Positions 6,403 through 13,578 of a DNA stretch of 32,663 bases are shown here, piece by piece. The stretch comes from an uncultured Alphaproteobacteria bacterium. Its GTDB lineage: Bacteria > Pseudomonadota > Alphaproteobacteria > RF32 > CAG-239. Both the position numbers and the translations under genes were made by a program. Location: the NCBI GenBank assembly GCA_944390035.1, contig CALXOP010000079.1, positions 1-32,663 on the forward strand, in the 5' to 3' direction. Within the stretch, counting starts at the first letter, position 1. Each line of letters opens with the position of its first letter. The notes under the pieces were generated by a model. That model saw nothing but the letters and a program-made list of their open reading frames with translations, did not search any database and was not told where the DNA came from.

Positions 6403-6510
6403 AATGATAAAGTTTTAAGTTTGACATGATAATTTGAAATTGGGTGTATCCTAATTTAGTTGAGGGATTTTGTCAATGTAAAGAGTTATGTCGGAAAAGG
6501 CGAATTCAAA

Positions 6511-6539
6511 TTGACAATGCGGGCCACCTGGCATATCCT
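6511..6539 (+). promoter_or_regulatory. Promoter of the GNAT-slyX-rubredoxin-ICMT run
   Basis: A perfect TTGACA (6511-6516), a 17-base spacer and TATCCT (6534-6539), placed 33 bases before the GNAT start. A second TTGACA lies at 6421-6426, with another TATCCT 20 bases after it, so an upstream weaker promoter is possible. Confidence 0.65.
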
Positions 6540-6572
6540 ACCTTTACGTTTGATATAAATAAGGACTGTCCA

Positions 6573-7148
6573 ATGCTAGATTTAGGAAATAAAAAATTAG
6601 AGCGCTTTTCTTTGCCTGAAAAAATTGTCGGTGAAAAAATTGTGTTAGTACCCAGAACGCATGAGTTTGATGAGGCTTTGTGGCAGTTGATTGATTCTTC
6701 ACGCGAATTTTTGCGAGAATATTTGTTTTGGGTGGATGATACGAAATCTTTGCAAGATGTGAAAGATGTTACCTCAATCTTTATGGAAAATTGGCAAAAA
6801 CAGAATTCTTTTGAATATGTGTTTTTAGAGAAAAACTCTCGTCGACTGGTTGGCGCAGGTGGAATTCATACGGTTTCTTATTTGCACCATTGGGCAGAAT
6901 ATGGCTATTATTTGAGCAAAAATGAAGTCGGACACGGATATATTACCGAGGCGGTCCAATTGCTCGAAAAAGAACTGTTCAAAAAAGGAATTCACCGGTT
7001 GGTGATTACTTGTGATGTGAACAACCATGCTTCTGCCGCAGTGGCCAAAAGATGCGGTTTTGAGCTTGAGGGAAAACTCCGTGAGGCTCGGTTTGCTTAT
7101 GGCCAATATCGCGATGAACTCTTGTTTGCAAAACTAAATAAGGCGTAA
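6573..7148 (+). CDS. GNAT acetyltransferase, RimJ/RimL type
   Basis: The ATG at 6573 is chosen because it follows AAGGA by 9 bases and a clear promoter lies just upstream; the longer frame from 6444 would place the promoter inside the gene. The 191-aa product has the GNAT layout: N-terminal strand (KIVLVPRTHEFDEAL), acetyl-CoA loop NEVGHGYITEA at 117-127, and the C-terminal motif NNHASAAVAKRCGFELEGKLREA, given here in part (NHASAAVAKRCGFELEGKL). The last part is typical of RimJ/RimL/RimI-like enzymes that acetylate protein N-termini or small molecules such as spermidine or amino-sugars. The substrate cannot be told from sequence. It heads a run of four same-strand genes with gaps of 4, 61 and 5 bases. 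Confidence 0.85.
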   Translation: MLDLGNKKLERFSLPEKIVGEKIVLVPRTHEFDEALWQLIDSSREFLREYLFWVDDTKSLQDVKDVTSIFMENWQKQNSFEYVFLEKNSRRLVGAGGIHTVSYLHHWAEYGYYLSKNEVGHGYITEAVQLLEKELFKKGIHRLVITCDVNNHASAAVAKRCGFELEGKLREARFAYGQYRDELLFAKLNKA

Positions 7149-7152
7149 GTTT

Positions 7153-7356
7153 ATGGATAATTTGGAAGAAAGATTGATTGAAATTGAGACGGCGTTGGCC
7201 AATCAAGAACGAATCGTGGAAGATTTGAATTCGGTGGTGATTGCTCAAGGAAAAATGATTGACCGTCTTGTAAAACAAAATCAATATTTAATGAGTGTGG
7301 TGGACCAAGATACGGTTAAGCCTTTGAGTGAAGAAACGCCGCCGCCACATTATTAA
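7153..7356 (+). CDS. slyX: SlyX family protein
   Basis: A 67-aa coiled-coil protein: LEERLIEIETALANQERIVE, then LNSVVIAQGKMIDRLVKQNQ, and the signature ending PPPHY. Size, heptad pattern and tail match SlyX exactly in type. SlyX has no firmly known function. The gene starts 4 bases after the GNAT stop, so it is co-transcribed and probably coupled. Confidence 0.9.
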   Translation: MDNLEERLIEIETALANQERIVEDLNSVVIAQGKMIDRLVKQNQYLMSVVDQDTVKPLSEETPPPHY

Positions 7357-7417
7357 AAAAGTTTGGGGTTGTTTTGATGCGGTTTGAAATTATATAAGAC
7401 TGTGGGGGAGAAATTTG

Positions 7418-8086
7418 ATGAATCCTGATGCTTTATATAAATTAACTCATGGGCTGTATATTTTGGGTGCGCAAGATAACGGGCGTATGGTCGGCAGTGT
7501 GGTTGATGCCGTGATGCAAGTGGCAAATAAACCTTGGATGGTTGCACTTTCTTGCAATAATAACAGTTATACCAAAAGATGTATTGAGGTTTCAAAAGAG
7601 TTTTCACTTTCCGTATTGGGTAAAAGTGTTGAGCCGTGGATTATTGCTGATTTTGGTTTTCAAAGCAGTAAAATGGTTGATAAATGGGAAATTACCAAAT
7701 ATAAAGTTAAAGACAATTTGCCCTATTTGGAAGGCAATTTGGCATCGCTTAAATGCAAAGTGGTACAATGTGTGGCTTATGAGAGCAATACGCTGTTTTT
7801 GGCCGGGGTGATAGATTGTGAGGACGGGGTGGATGATGAGCCCTTGACTTATCAAGATTATCGCGCCTATTTTAAGAAAGATGTTATAGAAAGTTTTAAC
7901 AATCTAAAGTCTAACATAAAGGAGAAAAAGACTATGACTGATGAAAACAAAAAAGAAGACGGTAAACATTGGGTTTGCACTGTTTGCGGTTATGTTTATG
8001 ATGGTGAAACACCGTTTGAAGATTTACCGGAAGATTGGGTTTGCCCGTTGTGCGGCGTTGATAAGAGCCATTTTGTTTATGAATAG
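7418..8086 (+). CDS. Flavin reductase-rubredoxin fusion (high-molecular-weight rubredoxin type)
   Basis: The ATG at 7418 is 8 bases after GGGGAG; a TTG three bases earlier is in frame but less likely. Residues 1-160 form a flavin reductase-like FMN-binding split barrel ([44 protein letters not shown]). Residues 185-222 are a rubredoxin with Cys187-x-x-Cys190 and Cys209-x-x-Cys212 around [20 protein letters not shown], so one Fe is held by four Cys. The same order occurs in Hrb of Moorella, which passes electrons to flavodiiron proteins that reduce O2 or NO in anaerobes. No flavodiiron gene is in the window. A strong AAAGGAG followed by ATG (7934) lies in the linker, so a free 50-aa rubredoxin could also be made. 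Confidence 0.9.
   Translation: MNPDALYKLTHGLYILGAQDNGRMVGSVVDAVMQVANKPWMVALSCNNNSYTKRCIEVSKEFSLSVLGKSVEPWIIADFGFQSSKMVDKWEITKYKVKDNLPYLEGNLASLKCKVVQCVAYESNTLFLAGVIDCEDGVDDEPLTYQDYRAYFKKDVIESFNNLKSNIKEKKTMTDENKKEDGKHWVCTVCGYVYDGETPFEDLPEDWVCPLCGVDKSHFVYE
7917..7936 (+). promoter_or_regulatory. Internal ribosome site and ATG for a free rubredoxin
   Basis: TAAAGGAG (7917-7924) is followed after 9 bases by ATG (7934-7936), in frame with the fusion. Translation from here gives a 50-aa protein holding all four rubredoxin cysteines, close to the normal size of free rubredoxin. Confidence 0.5.
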
Positions 8087-8091
8087 GTCTT

Positions 8092-8613
8092 ATGCGTAGC
8101 TCTCAAAAACAGACTACTCAAGATAAAAACTGGATTAAAGCGATATTTATCCTGCCCGTTAATGTGGTGGTGGTGGTACCGGCTTTAATCCTGTTTTTTT
8201 CTGAGCAACAGGTTGAGCTCAAGTTTAATTTGCTCTCAGCCTTTGGGGCTTTATCTTTTGGAATTGGTTTAGCCTTAGTCGTTTGTACGATTATTTTATT
8301 TAAAAATTTGGGAAAAGGTTCGTTGGCTCCGTGGAATCCACCGACTAAGTTGGTTTTGCAAGGGCCTTACCAATATGTCAGAAATCCGATGATTAGTGGT
8401 GTCGGTTGGATGCTGTTGGGTGAGGTGATGGTCTTTTTAAATGACGGATTGGCTTGTTGGTGGTTGTTTTTTTGTGTCATCAATGCCTTGTATATTCCAT
8501 ATTCGGAAGAACCGGGATTGAGCCGGCGTTTCGGTAAAGATTATGAGGAATACAAAGCCAATGTTCCGCGGTGGATCCCTCGTCTGAGTCCTTGGAAAAA
8601 AATAAGCCGATGA
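8092..8613 (+). CDS. ICMT/PEMT-like integral membrane methyltransferase
   Basis: A 173-aa protein with about four hydrophobic helices: 15-38, 46-70, a central one from about 105, and 124-142. It has the family's cofactor-site text GPYQYVRNPMISGVGWMLLG and, at the C-terminus, EEPGLSRRFGKDYEEYKANVPRW (quoted in part: EPGLSRRFGKDYEEYKANV). The R-N-P and E-x-x-L..x-F-G..Y..Y patterns are shared by isoprenylcysteine carboxyl methyltransferases, phospholipid methyltransferases and bacterial relatives. In bacteria the substrate is usually unknown; a lipid is a reasonable guess. The gene follows the rubredoxin fusion by 5 bases. Its stop codon lies within the terminator hairpin. Confidence 0.85.
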   Translation: MRSSQKQTTQDKNWIKAIFILPVNVVVVVPALILFFSEQQVELKFNLLSAFGALSFGIGLALVVCTIILFKNLGKGSLAPWNPPTKLVLQGPYQYVRNPMISGVGWMLLGEVMVFLNDGLACWWLFFCVINALYIPYSEEPGLSRRFGKDYEEYKANVPRWIPRLSPWKKISR

Positions 8614-8630
8614 AAAACATCGGCTTATTT
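8600..8630 (+). terminator. Bidirectional terminator between convergent genes
   Basis: AAATAAGCCGATG and CATCGGCTTATTT form a perfect 13-base stem around AAAAA. It ends the rightward GNAT-to-ICMT run and also lies just past the stop of the leftward phosphatase gene. Confidence 0.85.
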
Positions 8631-8633
8631 TGA

Positions 8634-9218
8634 TTATTTGGTGCAGCCAATATAGTGCCAATTATCATTGTCATATTGAAGGTGAATTATCTCACCGTTG
8701 TCAACCTCATCTTTATCAATATCTAAGGCATGAAGGGTTTCGGTTAAGGTTATTCCGTGGCCGGAGATGGCAATGTTATTGTATTTGCTTTGGGCATATT
8801 GCTCAAGGGCAGAAAAAACACGTTGGCGGACTTGGCGTTTGGTTTCGCCGTTTTCAAATCGAATATCTTGGTCGGAGGAATCTTTGCTGCGCCATTTTTG
8901 ATAAGTTTCTCCAAATTGCTCTTGTGCTTGTGTATAGTGCAGGCCTTCTGCTACACCGACATTGGCTTCGGCAAAGCGTTCATCAAACTGGATGGGCGCT
9001 TTGACAACGCGGGATACAATATTGCCCGTTTGCTTGGCGCGGCGTAACGGGCTGGAAATAATGACATCAATGTCTTTGTTTTTGAGATAATCGGCGGTGG
9101 CATAGGCTTGATCAATGCCTTTGTCGGTAAGTACGGAGTTGTTGGAGTGTCCTTGTATCTTGCCTTCAAGATTGTAGGAGCTTTGACCATGTCGGAAAAT
9201 ATAAAAATTTTTTACCAT
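8634..9218 (-). CDS. Histidine phosphatase (phosphoglycerate mutase-like)
   Basis: A 194-aa cytoplasmic protein preceded by a strong AAAGGAGG. The catalytic core is complete: RHGQ with phospho-accepting His10, SSPLRRAKQT at 55-64 (phosphate-binding Arg), a probable acid in RFAEANVG (Glu84) and ISGHG with His154. Branch 1 enzymes of this length include cofactor-dependent mutase-like phosphatases such as CobC, GpmB and SixA relatives. RHGQ in place of RHGE/RHGT is a common variant. Neighbours (NhaP antiporter upstream, ICMT-like gene convergent) do not identify a substrate. It has its own promoter at 9254-9282. Confidence 0.88.
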   Translation of the reverse strand: MVKNFYIFRHGQSSYNLEGKIQGHSNNSVLTDKGIDQAYATADYLKNKDIDVIISSPLRRAKQTGNIVSRVVKAPIQFDERFAEANVGVAEGLHYTQAQEQFGETYQKWRSKDSSDQDIRFENGETKRQVRQRVFSALEQYAQSKYNNIAISGHGITLTETLHALDIDKDEVDNGEIIHLQYDNDNWHYIGCTK

Positions 9219-9253
9219 GCAAAACCTCCTTTCGCTGGATGGGAGATGAGCTT

Positions 9254-9282
9254 ATGGTATCTGATTTTTTGTTTTTTTACAA
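9254..9282 (-). promoter_or_regulatory. Promoter of the histidine phosphatase gene
   Basis: On the minus strand TTGTAA (9282-9277), a 17-base spacer and TACCAT (9259-9254) are followed by the gene about 35 bases on. It is a reasonable sigma-70 match in the 74-base gap after the antiporter gene. Confidence 0.5.
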
Positions 9283-9292
9283 GCGGTTTTTA

Positions 9293-10465
9293 TTAATATA
9301 ATTTTAATTTTTTAGCTAAGTGCGGAAGGGCATTTCCTTGAACCAAAACCGATAAAATAACTAAAAAGAATATGATGTTAAACAGATAGCCGGAATCGGG
9401 ATAATTGTACATGAGAGGATAGGTGGCCAGAATAATCGGTACGGCTCCTTTGAAACCGGCCCAACTAATGAAGATTTTGTCGGCCGTGGTGTAATTGCTT
9501 TTATAGAGGCAGGTAAAAACGGCCAACGGACGAGCAATGAAGATTAAAAAGGCTGCGCATAGTAAACTAATCGGGAAAACGGCCGGTAGTTCGTGCGGAT
9601 TGACCAATAGTCCTAAGAGCAAAAACATACCGATTTGCATTATCCAGGCTAAAGAATCCTGAAAGTTGATGAAGTGTCGGCGGTAGAGAAAAACGGTGTT
9701 GCCCATGATGATGCCGGCAATGTAAACCGCTAAAAAGCCGTTGCCTTCCAACAGCTGGGTGAGGCTGTAAGTGAGTAATACAACACTGATGCCAAAAACC
9801 GGATAAAGTCCGGGGTAAACCAAATTCCAACGCCGCAAAACATAGCAGGACAGGTGACCGAACACATAGCCGGCAGCTAAGCCTAAGGCCATTTGCCAGA
9901 TAAAGTTTTCCAGCATGATATAGAGGCTGAAGTCAGGGTCAGACAAAGAATTTAGAGCGCCTAAGGAGAGCAAAACCGCCATGGGGTCGTTGCTGCCGGA
10001 TTCAAATTCAAGAAGTGGTTTGAGACCTGATTTGAGCTCTTGTTTTTGGCTGCGGAGAATCGAAAATACGGCCGGAGCATCGGTTGAGGAAACAATCACG
10101 CTTAACAGAAGTGAAATTTCGTAAGACAGGCGGAGAATATAACGCGTGCAGATAAATAAAAAAACTGCCGTTAATACTACGCCGAGTGTGGACAAGACGC
10201 TGCCACGTTTTAGTATCGGTTTAATCTCTGCCCATTTGGTGTCCAGACCGCCCGAAAACAAAATGAAGGCCAAGGCAAAAGTACCGGCATAATTGGCAAG
10301 GTGGGCATTGCTGAATTGTATGCCCAGACCATCGCTGCCGACAATCATGCCTAAGCCTAAAAAGAACAATAAACTCGGAATGCCATAGCGAATTGAAATG
10401 CGGTTGGCATATACGCATATCAGAAGCAAAATGCCCGCAACGGCCATCATTAAGTTTAGATTCAT
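9293..10465 (-). CDS. CPA1-type cation/proton antiporter (NhaP/CvrA-like), membrane domain only
   Basis: A 390-aa, highly hydrophobic protein with about 12 membrane helices. The CPA1 signatures are present: SSTDAPAVFSIL at 126-137 (unwound helix with Asp129) and FESGSNDPMAVLLS at 154-167 with the Asn159-Asp160 ion-binding pair; GWAGFKGAVP-type text appears as SWAGFKGAVPIILATYP near 340. It resembles NhaP2/CvrA, which exchange K+ or Na+ for H+, but those proteins are about 570-580 aa with cytosolic TrkA_C and further regulatory domains. Here the frame stops right after the last helix (LPHLAKKLKLY), so the regulatory tail is absent. It lies 74 bases downstream of umuC on the same strand. Confidence 0.87.
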   Translation of the reverse strand: MNLNLMMAVAGILLLICVYANRISIRYGIPSLLFFLGLGMIVGSDGLGIQFSNAHLANYAGTFALAFILFSGGLDTKWAEIKPILKRGSVLSTLGVVLTAVFLFICTRYILRLSYEISLLLSVIVSSTDAPAVFSILRSQKQELKSGLKPLLEFESGSNDPMAVLLSLGALNSLSDPDFSLYIMLENFIWQMALGLAAGYVFGHLSCYVLRRWNLVYPGLYPVFGISVVLLTYSLTQLLEGNGFLAVYIAGIIMGNTVFLYRRHFINFQDSLAWIMQIGMFLLLGLLVNPHELPAVFPISLLCAAFLIFIARPLAVFTCLYKSNYTTADKIFISWAGFKGAVPIILATYPLMYNYPDSGYLFNIIFFLVILSVLVQGNALPHLAKKLKLY

Positions 10466-10539
10466 GGGGTCCTCTTATTTGTTATCGGCAGTATTATAAT
10501 GTGATAAGGTTAATATTTTATAACTTTTGCGAGTGATAG

Positions 10540-11787
10540 TTATTTGACTTTGGCGATTTCGGCCCAACGCGTGGTATAACAAGGTGAGCGAAACTCATGT
10601 TTGATAAAAGAGGTTTGTTTTGGGGTTTGCAAACCAAAATAGACTGTGCGTTTGCCTAATTTTTCGTTGAGCTCATCAAAGGCCTGCATAAGGGCTTTTT
10701 CTTTTTTGTTTTGGGTCGGGGTTTGAAAAAGGTCAGTTTGAGGGGTGTCTTCGGCACAAATATCGGTTAGAATAATTCCGGCACGTTTATAGCGAAAGCG
10801 GGGATTGAAAATTTGTTTTAGCCCCTTATCCATAGCGCTTAAAAATTTGGCGGTATTGTTTGACGGGGCATTGAGGCTGATGAGCTGAGAATTGTCATAT
10901 TGCGGTTCGTTGCGAAAACGATTGGTGGCAATAAAGGTGATGATTCCGCCGGCAAGAGCTTTTTGTTCGCGCAAGCGGCGGCAACCCGAATCCACAAATT
11001 CGGCAATGATGGTGCGGATTTGCTCATAAGATGTCAGTTCGCTTTCAAAACTGCGTGAGCACAAAATGGATTTGGAGTGCTCAAGCTCATCCATTTGCAG
11101 GCAAGGGATGCCGTTTAATTCTTGAACCGTGCGCTCTAAGGAAATACCAAATTTGGAACGAAGCATGGAAAGCGGGGCTTTGACCAAATCTTCGGCCGTA
11201 AAGATACCCATGAAATTTAATTTTTTGTTGAGATTGCGGCCGATGCCCCAAATTTTTTCAACATCTAAGTTTTTGAGGTAAGGACGGGCGGTGTCTTTAT
11301 CGGGCAGGGCACAGATTTTGCCCGAAGGCTGTTTTTTTGCCATACTGCCGGCTAATTTGCATAAGGTTTTGCTGGGAGCAATGCCAATTGATACCGAAAT
11401 GCCGATTTGATGTAAAATGTCTTGGCGCAGAGAGTGAGCTATGGCTAAATAGTCTTCGCTGTCAGCTATATGGGCAAAGGCTTCGTCGATGGAGTAAATT
11501 TCAATTTTGGGAAAGTAGCTGCGGATTAAATTCATCACGCGTGCGGACATACTGCTGTAGAGCTCGTGATTGCAGGAGAGCCAAGCGCCGTTGTGCTTTT
11601 GCAGAAAATTTTTAACCTGAAAAAAAGGCACACCCATCGGAATATTTAAATCTTTGGCCTCATAAGAGCGGGCAATGACGCAGCCATCGTTGCTGGAAAG
11701 AACTACGACCGGCCGGTTCTTAAGGTCAGGTCGGAATACTCTCTCACAAGAAACGAAAAAATTATCACAATCAACCAACATATACAT
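10540..11787 (-). CDS. umuC: Y-family DNA polymerase V catalytic subunit UmuC
   Basis: The start is the ATG at 11787, sharing one base with the umuD stop (TAATG), so translation is coupled; a longer frame exists but overlaps umuD by 40 bases. The 415-aa product is full length. The metal-binding acids are in place: Asp6 in LVDCDNFFVSCE and Asp101-Glu102 in IYSIDEAF. Polymerase landmarks VVVLSSNDGCVIARSYEAK and KIWGIGRNLNKKL (HhH) follow, then the little finger. QTDLFQ near residue 365 is a beta-clamp-binding motif, and a UmuC C-terminal domain ends the protein (RWAEIAKVK). Polymerase V carries out error-prone bypass of DNA lesions during the SOS response, working with UmuD' and RecA. The LexA box upstream of umuD controls both genes. 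Confidence 0.95.
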   Translation of the reverse strand: MYMLVDCDNFFVSCERVFRPDLKNRPVVVLSSNDGCVIARSYEAKDLNIPMGVPFFQVKNFLQKHNGAWLSCNHELYSSMSARVMNLIRSYFPKIEIYSIDEAFAHIADSEDYLAIAHSLRQDILHQIGISVSIGIAPSKTLCKLAGSMAKKQPSGKICALPDKDTARPYLKNLDVEKIWGIGRNLNKKLNFMGIFTAEDLVKAPLSMLRSKFGISLERTVQELNGIPCLQMDELEHSKSILCSRSFESELTSYEQIRTIIAEFVDSGCRRLREQKALAGGIITFIATNRFRNEPQYDNSQLISLNAPSNNTAKFLSAMDKGLKQIFNPRFRYKRAGIILTDICAEDTPQTDLFQTPTQNKKEKALMQAFDELNEKLGKRTVYFGLQTPKQTSFIKHEFRSPCYTTRWAEIAKVK

Positions 11788-12140
11788 TACAGAAGTTTCC
11801 TGATGACGGAGGTGACCACACCCCAAACGGCAAAGGTGTCGTCAGAGCTTAAATGATATGGCGGAAGCTGCGGTGCATCGGTTGAAAGAGCTGGTTTGCC
11901 GTTTTGTAACAAAAAACGACGGGCAATTAGTTCGCCGTTGAGTTCGGCTATGATTAAATTGCCGTTGGCGGCTGTGAGCGAACGGTCAACGGTGAGAATA
12001 TCATCATTAAAAATACCGATATGTTCGAGCGAATTTCCATCCATGCGAAAAAAATAGGTGGAAAGCGGGTGGGGCTGTAGGTAAGAATTGAGGTCAAGGT
12101 CATGCTCTTGAAAATAGGTGGTGGCAGATGAAAACGGCAT
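11787..12140 (-). CDS. umuD: UmuD' homologue encoded without the autocleavage segment
   Basis: A 117-aa S24-fold protein aligned by eye to E. coli UmuD (139 aa). It begins where processed UmuD' would: residue 1 corresponds to about residue 25, next to the Cys24-Gly25 cleavage site. An in-frame TAG lies four codons upstream of the ATG, so no longer N-terminus exists. GNSL keeps the nucleophilic serine (Ser37, for Ser60), but 37 residues on, where UmuD has Lys97, the codon is CGT (Arg74) in ELIARRFLL. Self-cleavage should therefore be neither possible nor needed, and the protein should act directly as the UmuD' subunit of Pol V. AGGAT serves as ribosome site. The end overlaps umuC by one base. 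Confidence 0.9.
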   Translation of the reverse strand: MPFSSATTYFQEHDLDLNSYLQPHPLSTYFFRMDGNSLEHIGIFNDDILTVDRSLTAANGNLIIAELNGELIARRFLLQNGKPALSTDAPQLPPYHLSSDDTFAVWGVVTSVIRKLL

Positions 12141-12156
12141 TTTTATATCCTATAAT

Positions 12157-12171
12157 GTTCTTGTTTTGTTC
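12157..12171. promoter_or_regulatory. LexA (SOS) box of alphaproteobacterial type
   Basis: GTTC at 12157-12160, exactly seven bases, then GTTC at 12168-12171: the GTTC-N7-GTTC direct repeat recognised by alphaproteobacterial LexA. It overlaps the predicted umuD transcription start, 17 bases before the ATG. Confidence 0.85.
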
Positions 12172-12173
12172 TT

Positions 12174-12201
12174 ATGATAAAACATTGCTAAAATATTTCA
12201 A
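12174..12201 (-). promoter_or_regulatory. umuDC promoter
   Basis: On the minus strand TTGAAA (12201-12196), a 16-base spacer and TATCAT (12179-12174), directly upstream of the LexA box. Bound LexA would cover the start site. Confidence 0.6.
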
Positions 12202-12210
12202 TAAAAATTA

Positions 12211-12239
12211 TTCGCAATTTGCAAAATATGTTTTATATT
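12211..12239 (+). promoter_or_regulatory. Promoter of the S66 peptidase gene
   Basis: TTCGCA (12211-12216), a 17-base spacer and TATATT (12234-12239), 30 bases before the ATG. It diverges from umuDC; the LexA box lies about 40 bases upstream and could in principle affect both. Confidence 0.5.
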
Positions 12240-12269
12240 AGAACAAATTTTTTGAAGAGGAGAAAAATT

Positions 12270-13250
12270 ATGGAAAAAATTATCCCGAATAAATTGGTTA
12301 AAGGTGATGAAATCAGAGTGATTGCTCCGGCAAGGGGTATTAAAATTATTGGTAAAGATTCTCGCCAGATTGCACAAGAGCGTTTGGAAACTTGGGGGCT
12401 GAAGGTGAGTTTCGGACGACATACGACCGATGATAACTGGGATATGCTCGGTTCTTCTTCTGTTCAGGACAGAGTAGAGGATATTCGTGATGCCTTTCAA
12501 GATAAAAACGTTAAGGCGATTTTTACGATTATCGGTGGGGCAAACTCGAATCAGTTATTGCCTTATTTGGATTATGATTTGATAAAGAAGAATCCTAAAG
12601 TATTTTGCGGCTTTTCGGATATTACCGCTTTGTTAAATGCCATTTATGCCAAAACCGGGTTGGTGACTTTTTCGGGACCGCATTTTAGCTCGCTTGGTAT
12701 GTTGAAAGGTGCGGACTATACGTTAGAAAACTTAAAAATTATGCTCATGGGCGATAGAGTTAATGCGGTTAAGCCCTCAAAAGAGTGGAGTGATGATTTG
12801 TGGTTTATTAATCAACAAGACCGCAATTTTATTCCAAACGAAGGCTATTGGACAATTCACAAGGGAGAAGCGCAAGGTACGCTTATCGGCGGAAACTTGG
12901 GCACATTTAATCTTTTGCTGGGTACGCCTTATCGTCCGGCTTTTGAGAAAGACACCATCTTGTTTATTGAAGATACCGAAGGTGCCGATATTTTAGATTT
13001 TGAGCGCAATTTCCAAGCCTTGATTTATCAACCGGATTTTCAAAATGTTAAGGGAATTTTGATTGGACGTTTCCAGAAAGGTTCAAAAGTTTCACGCGAA
13101 CAACTGGAATATATCATCTCCACTAAACAGGCTTTGCGTAATCTGCCGATTATTGCCAATGTGGATTTTGGGCATTCGACGCCTTTGTTGACTTTGCCGA
13201 TTGGCGGATATGCTCATATTAAAGACGGCGAAATTTTATTGAAGTTGTAA
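12270..13250 (+). CDS. S66 family LD-carboxypeptidase (LdcA/MccF-like)
   Basis: The ATG at 12270 follows AGAGGAG closely and is preferred to the upstream in-frame ATG at 12219. The 326-aa product has the S66 triad: Ser116 in CGFSDITALLNAI (nucleophile elbow), Glu234 in LFIEDTEG and His302 in DFGHSTPLLTLP. Early text ALPARGI-like reads IRVIAPARGIKI, the family's opening strand, and IIGGANSNQLLPYLD matches the GG.N..RLLPYLD box. S66 enzymes cleave the L,D bond of tetrapeptide stems during murein recycling (LdcA) or inactivate microcin C-type antibiotics (MccF). There is no signal peptide, so it acts in the cytoplasm; which role applies cannot be decided. It stands alone, diverging from umuDC. 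Confidence 0.9.
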   Translation: MEKIIPNKLVKGDEIRVIAPARGIKIIGKDSRQIAQERLETWGLKVSFGRHTTDDNWDMLGSSSVQDRVEDIRDAFQDKNVKAIFTIIGGANSNQLLPYLDYDLIKKNPKVFCGFSDITALLNAIYAKTGLVTFSGPHFSSLGMLKGADYTLENLKIMLMGDRVNAVKPSKEWSDDLWFINQQDRNFIPNEGYWTIHKGEAQGTLIGGNLGTFNLLLGTPYRPAFEKDTILFIEDTEGADILDFERNFQALIYQPDFQNVKGILIGRFQKGSKVSREQLEYIISTKQALRNLPIIANVDFGHSTPLLTLPIGGYAHIKDGEILLKL

Positions 13251-13255
13251 TATAC

Positions 13256-13296
13256 AAAAATCCCCTGACAATTGGTGATGTTGTCAGGGGATTTTT
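13256..13296 (+). terminator. Terminator of the S66 peptidase gene
   Basis: A perfect 16-base stem: AAAAATCCCCTGACAA (13256-13271) with TTGTCAGGGGATTTTT (13281-13296), 9-base loop, ending in a T-run. It touches the stop codon of the convergent small gene and can serve both. Confidence 0.9.
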
Positions 13297-13491
13297 TTAA
13301 TTCAGAGATGTGTCCTCATGATGCCAGGGACGTAACTTCCATGCGCCGCCAATGTATAAAAGACATCCAAAGAGGGAAAACATGGTCAAAAGTCCTTTCC
13401 AAAGGTGGAAATCGCTTTTCATTAAGGCAACGGCAGCCCAGGCAAAACCTATGGCAAGTACCAAACTGAAAATGAAGAAAAATGTTTTCAT
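13297..13491 (-). CDS. Small two-helix membrane protein, 64 aa
   Basis: The N-terminus MKTFFFIFSLVLAIGFAWAA and residues 33-50 (LLTMFSLFGCLLYIGGAW) are strongly hydrophobic, giving two membrane helices or a signal plus one helix; the tail KLRPWHHEDTSLN is polar. No family is recognised. The ribosome site is weak (TTAAGG-like, far upstream). The 87 bases upstream (13492-13578) hold nothing I can name. Real coding is likely but not certain. Confidence 0.55.
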   Translation of the reverse strand: MKTFFFIFSLVLAIGFAWAAVALMKSDFHLWKGLLTMFSLFGCLLYIGGAWKLRPWHHEDTSLN

Positions 13492-13578
13492 GACTTTTGT
13501 GATTTTTTAAGGTTAATAATAGGAAAAATAACTTCAATTAACTTTACCACACCATATTTTAGCTACTTATGCAAGCAT

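Noticed and set aside
10510..10524. Second CtrA-like box between umuC and the antiporter gene
   Set aside because: TTAA is followed after seven bases by TAAC, not TTAA; only a half match in AT-rich DNA.
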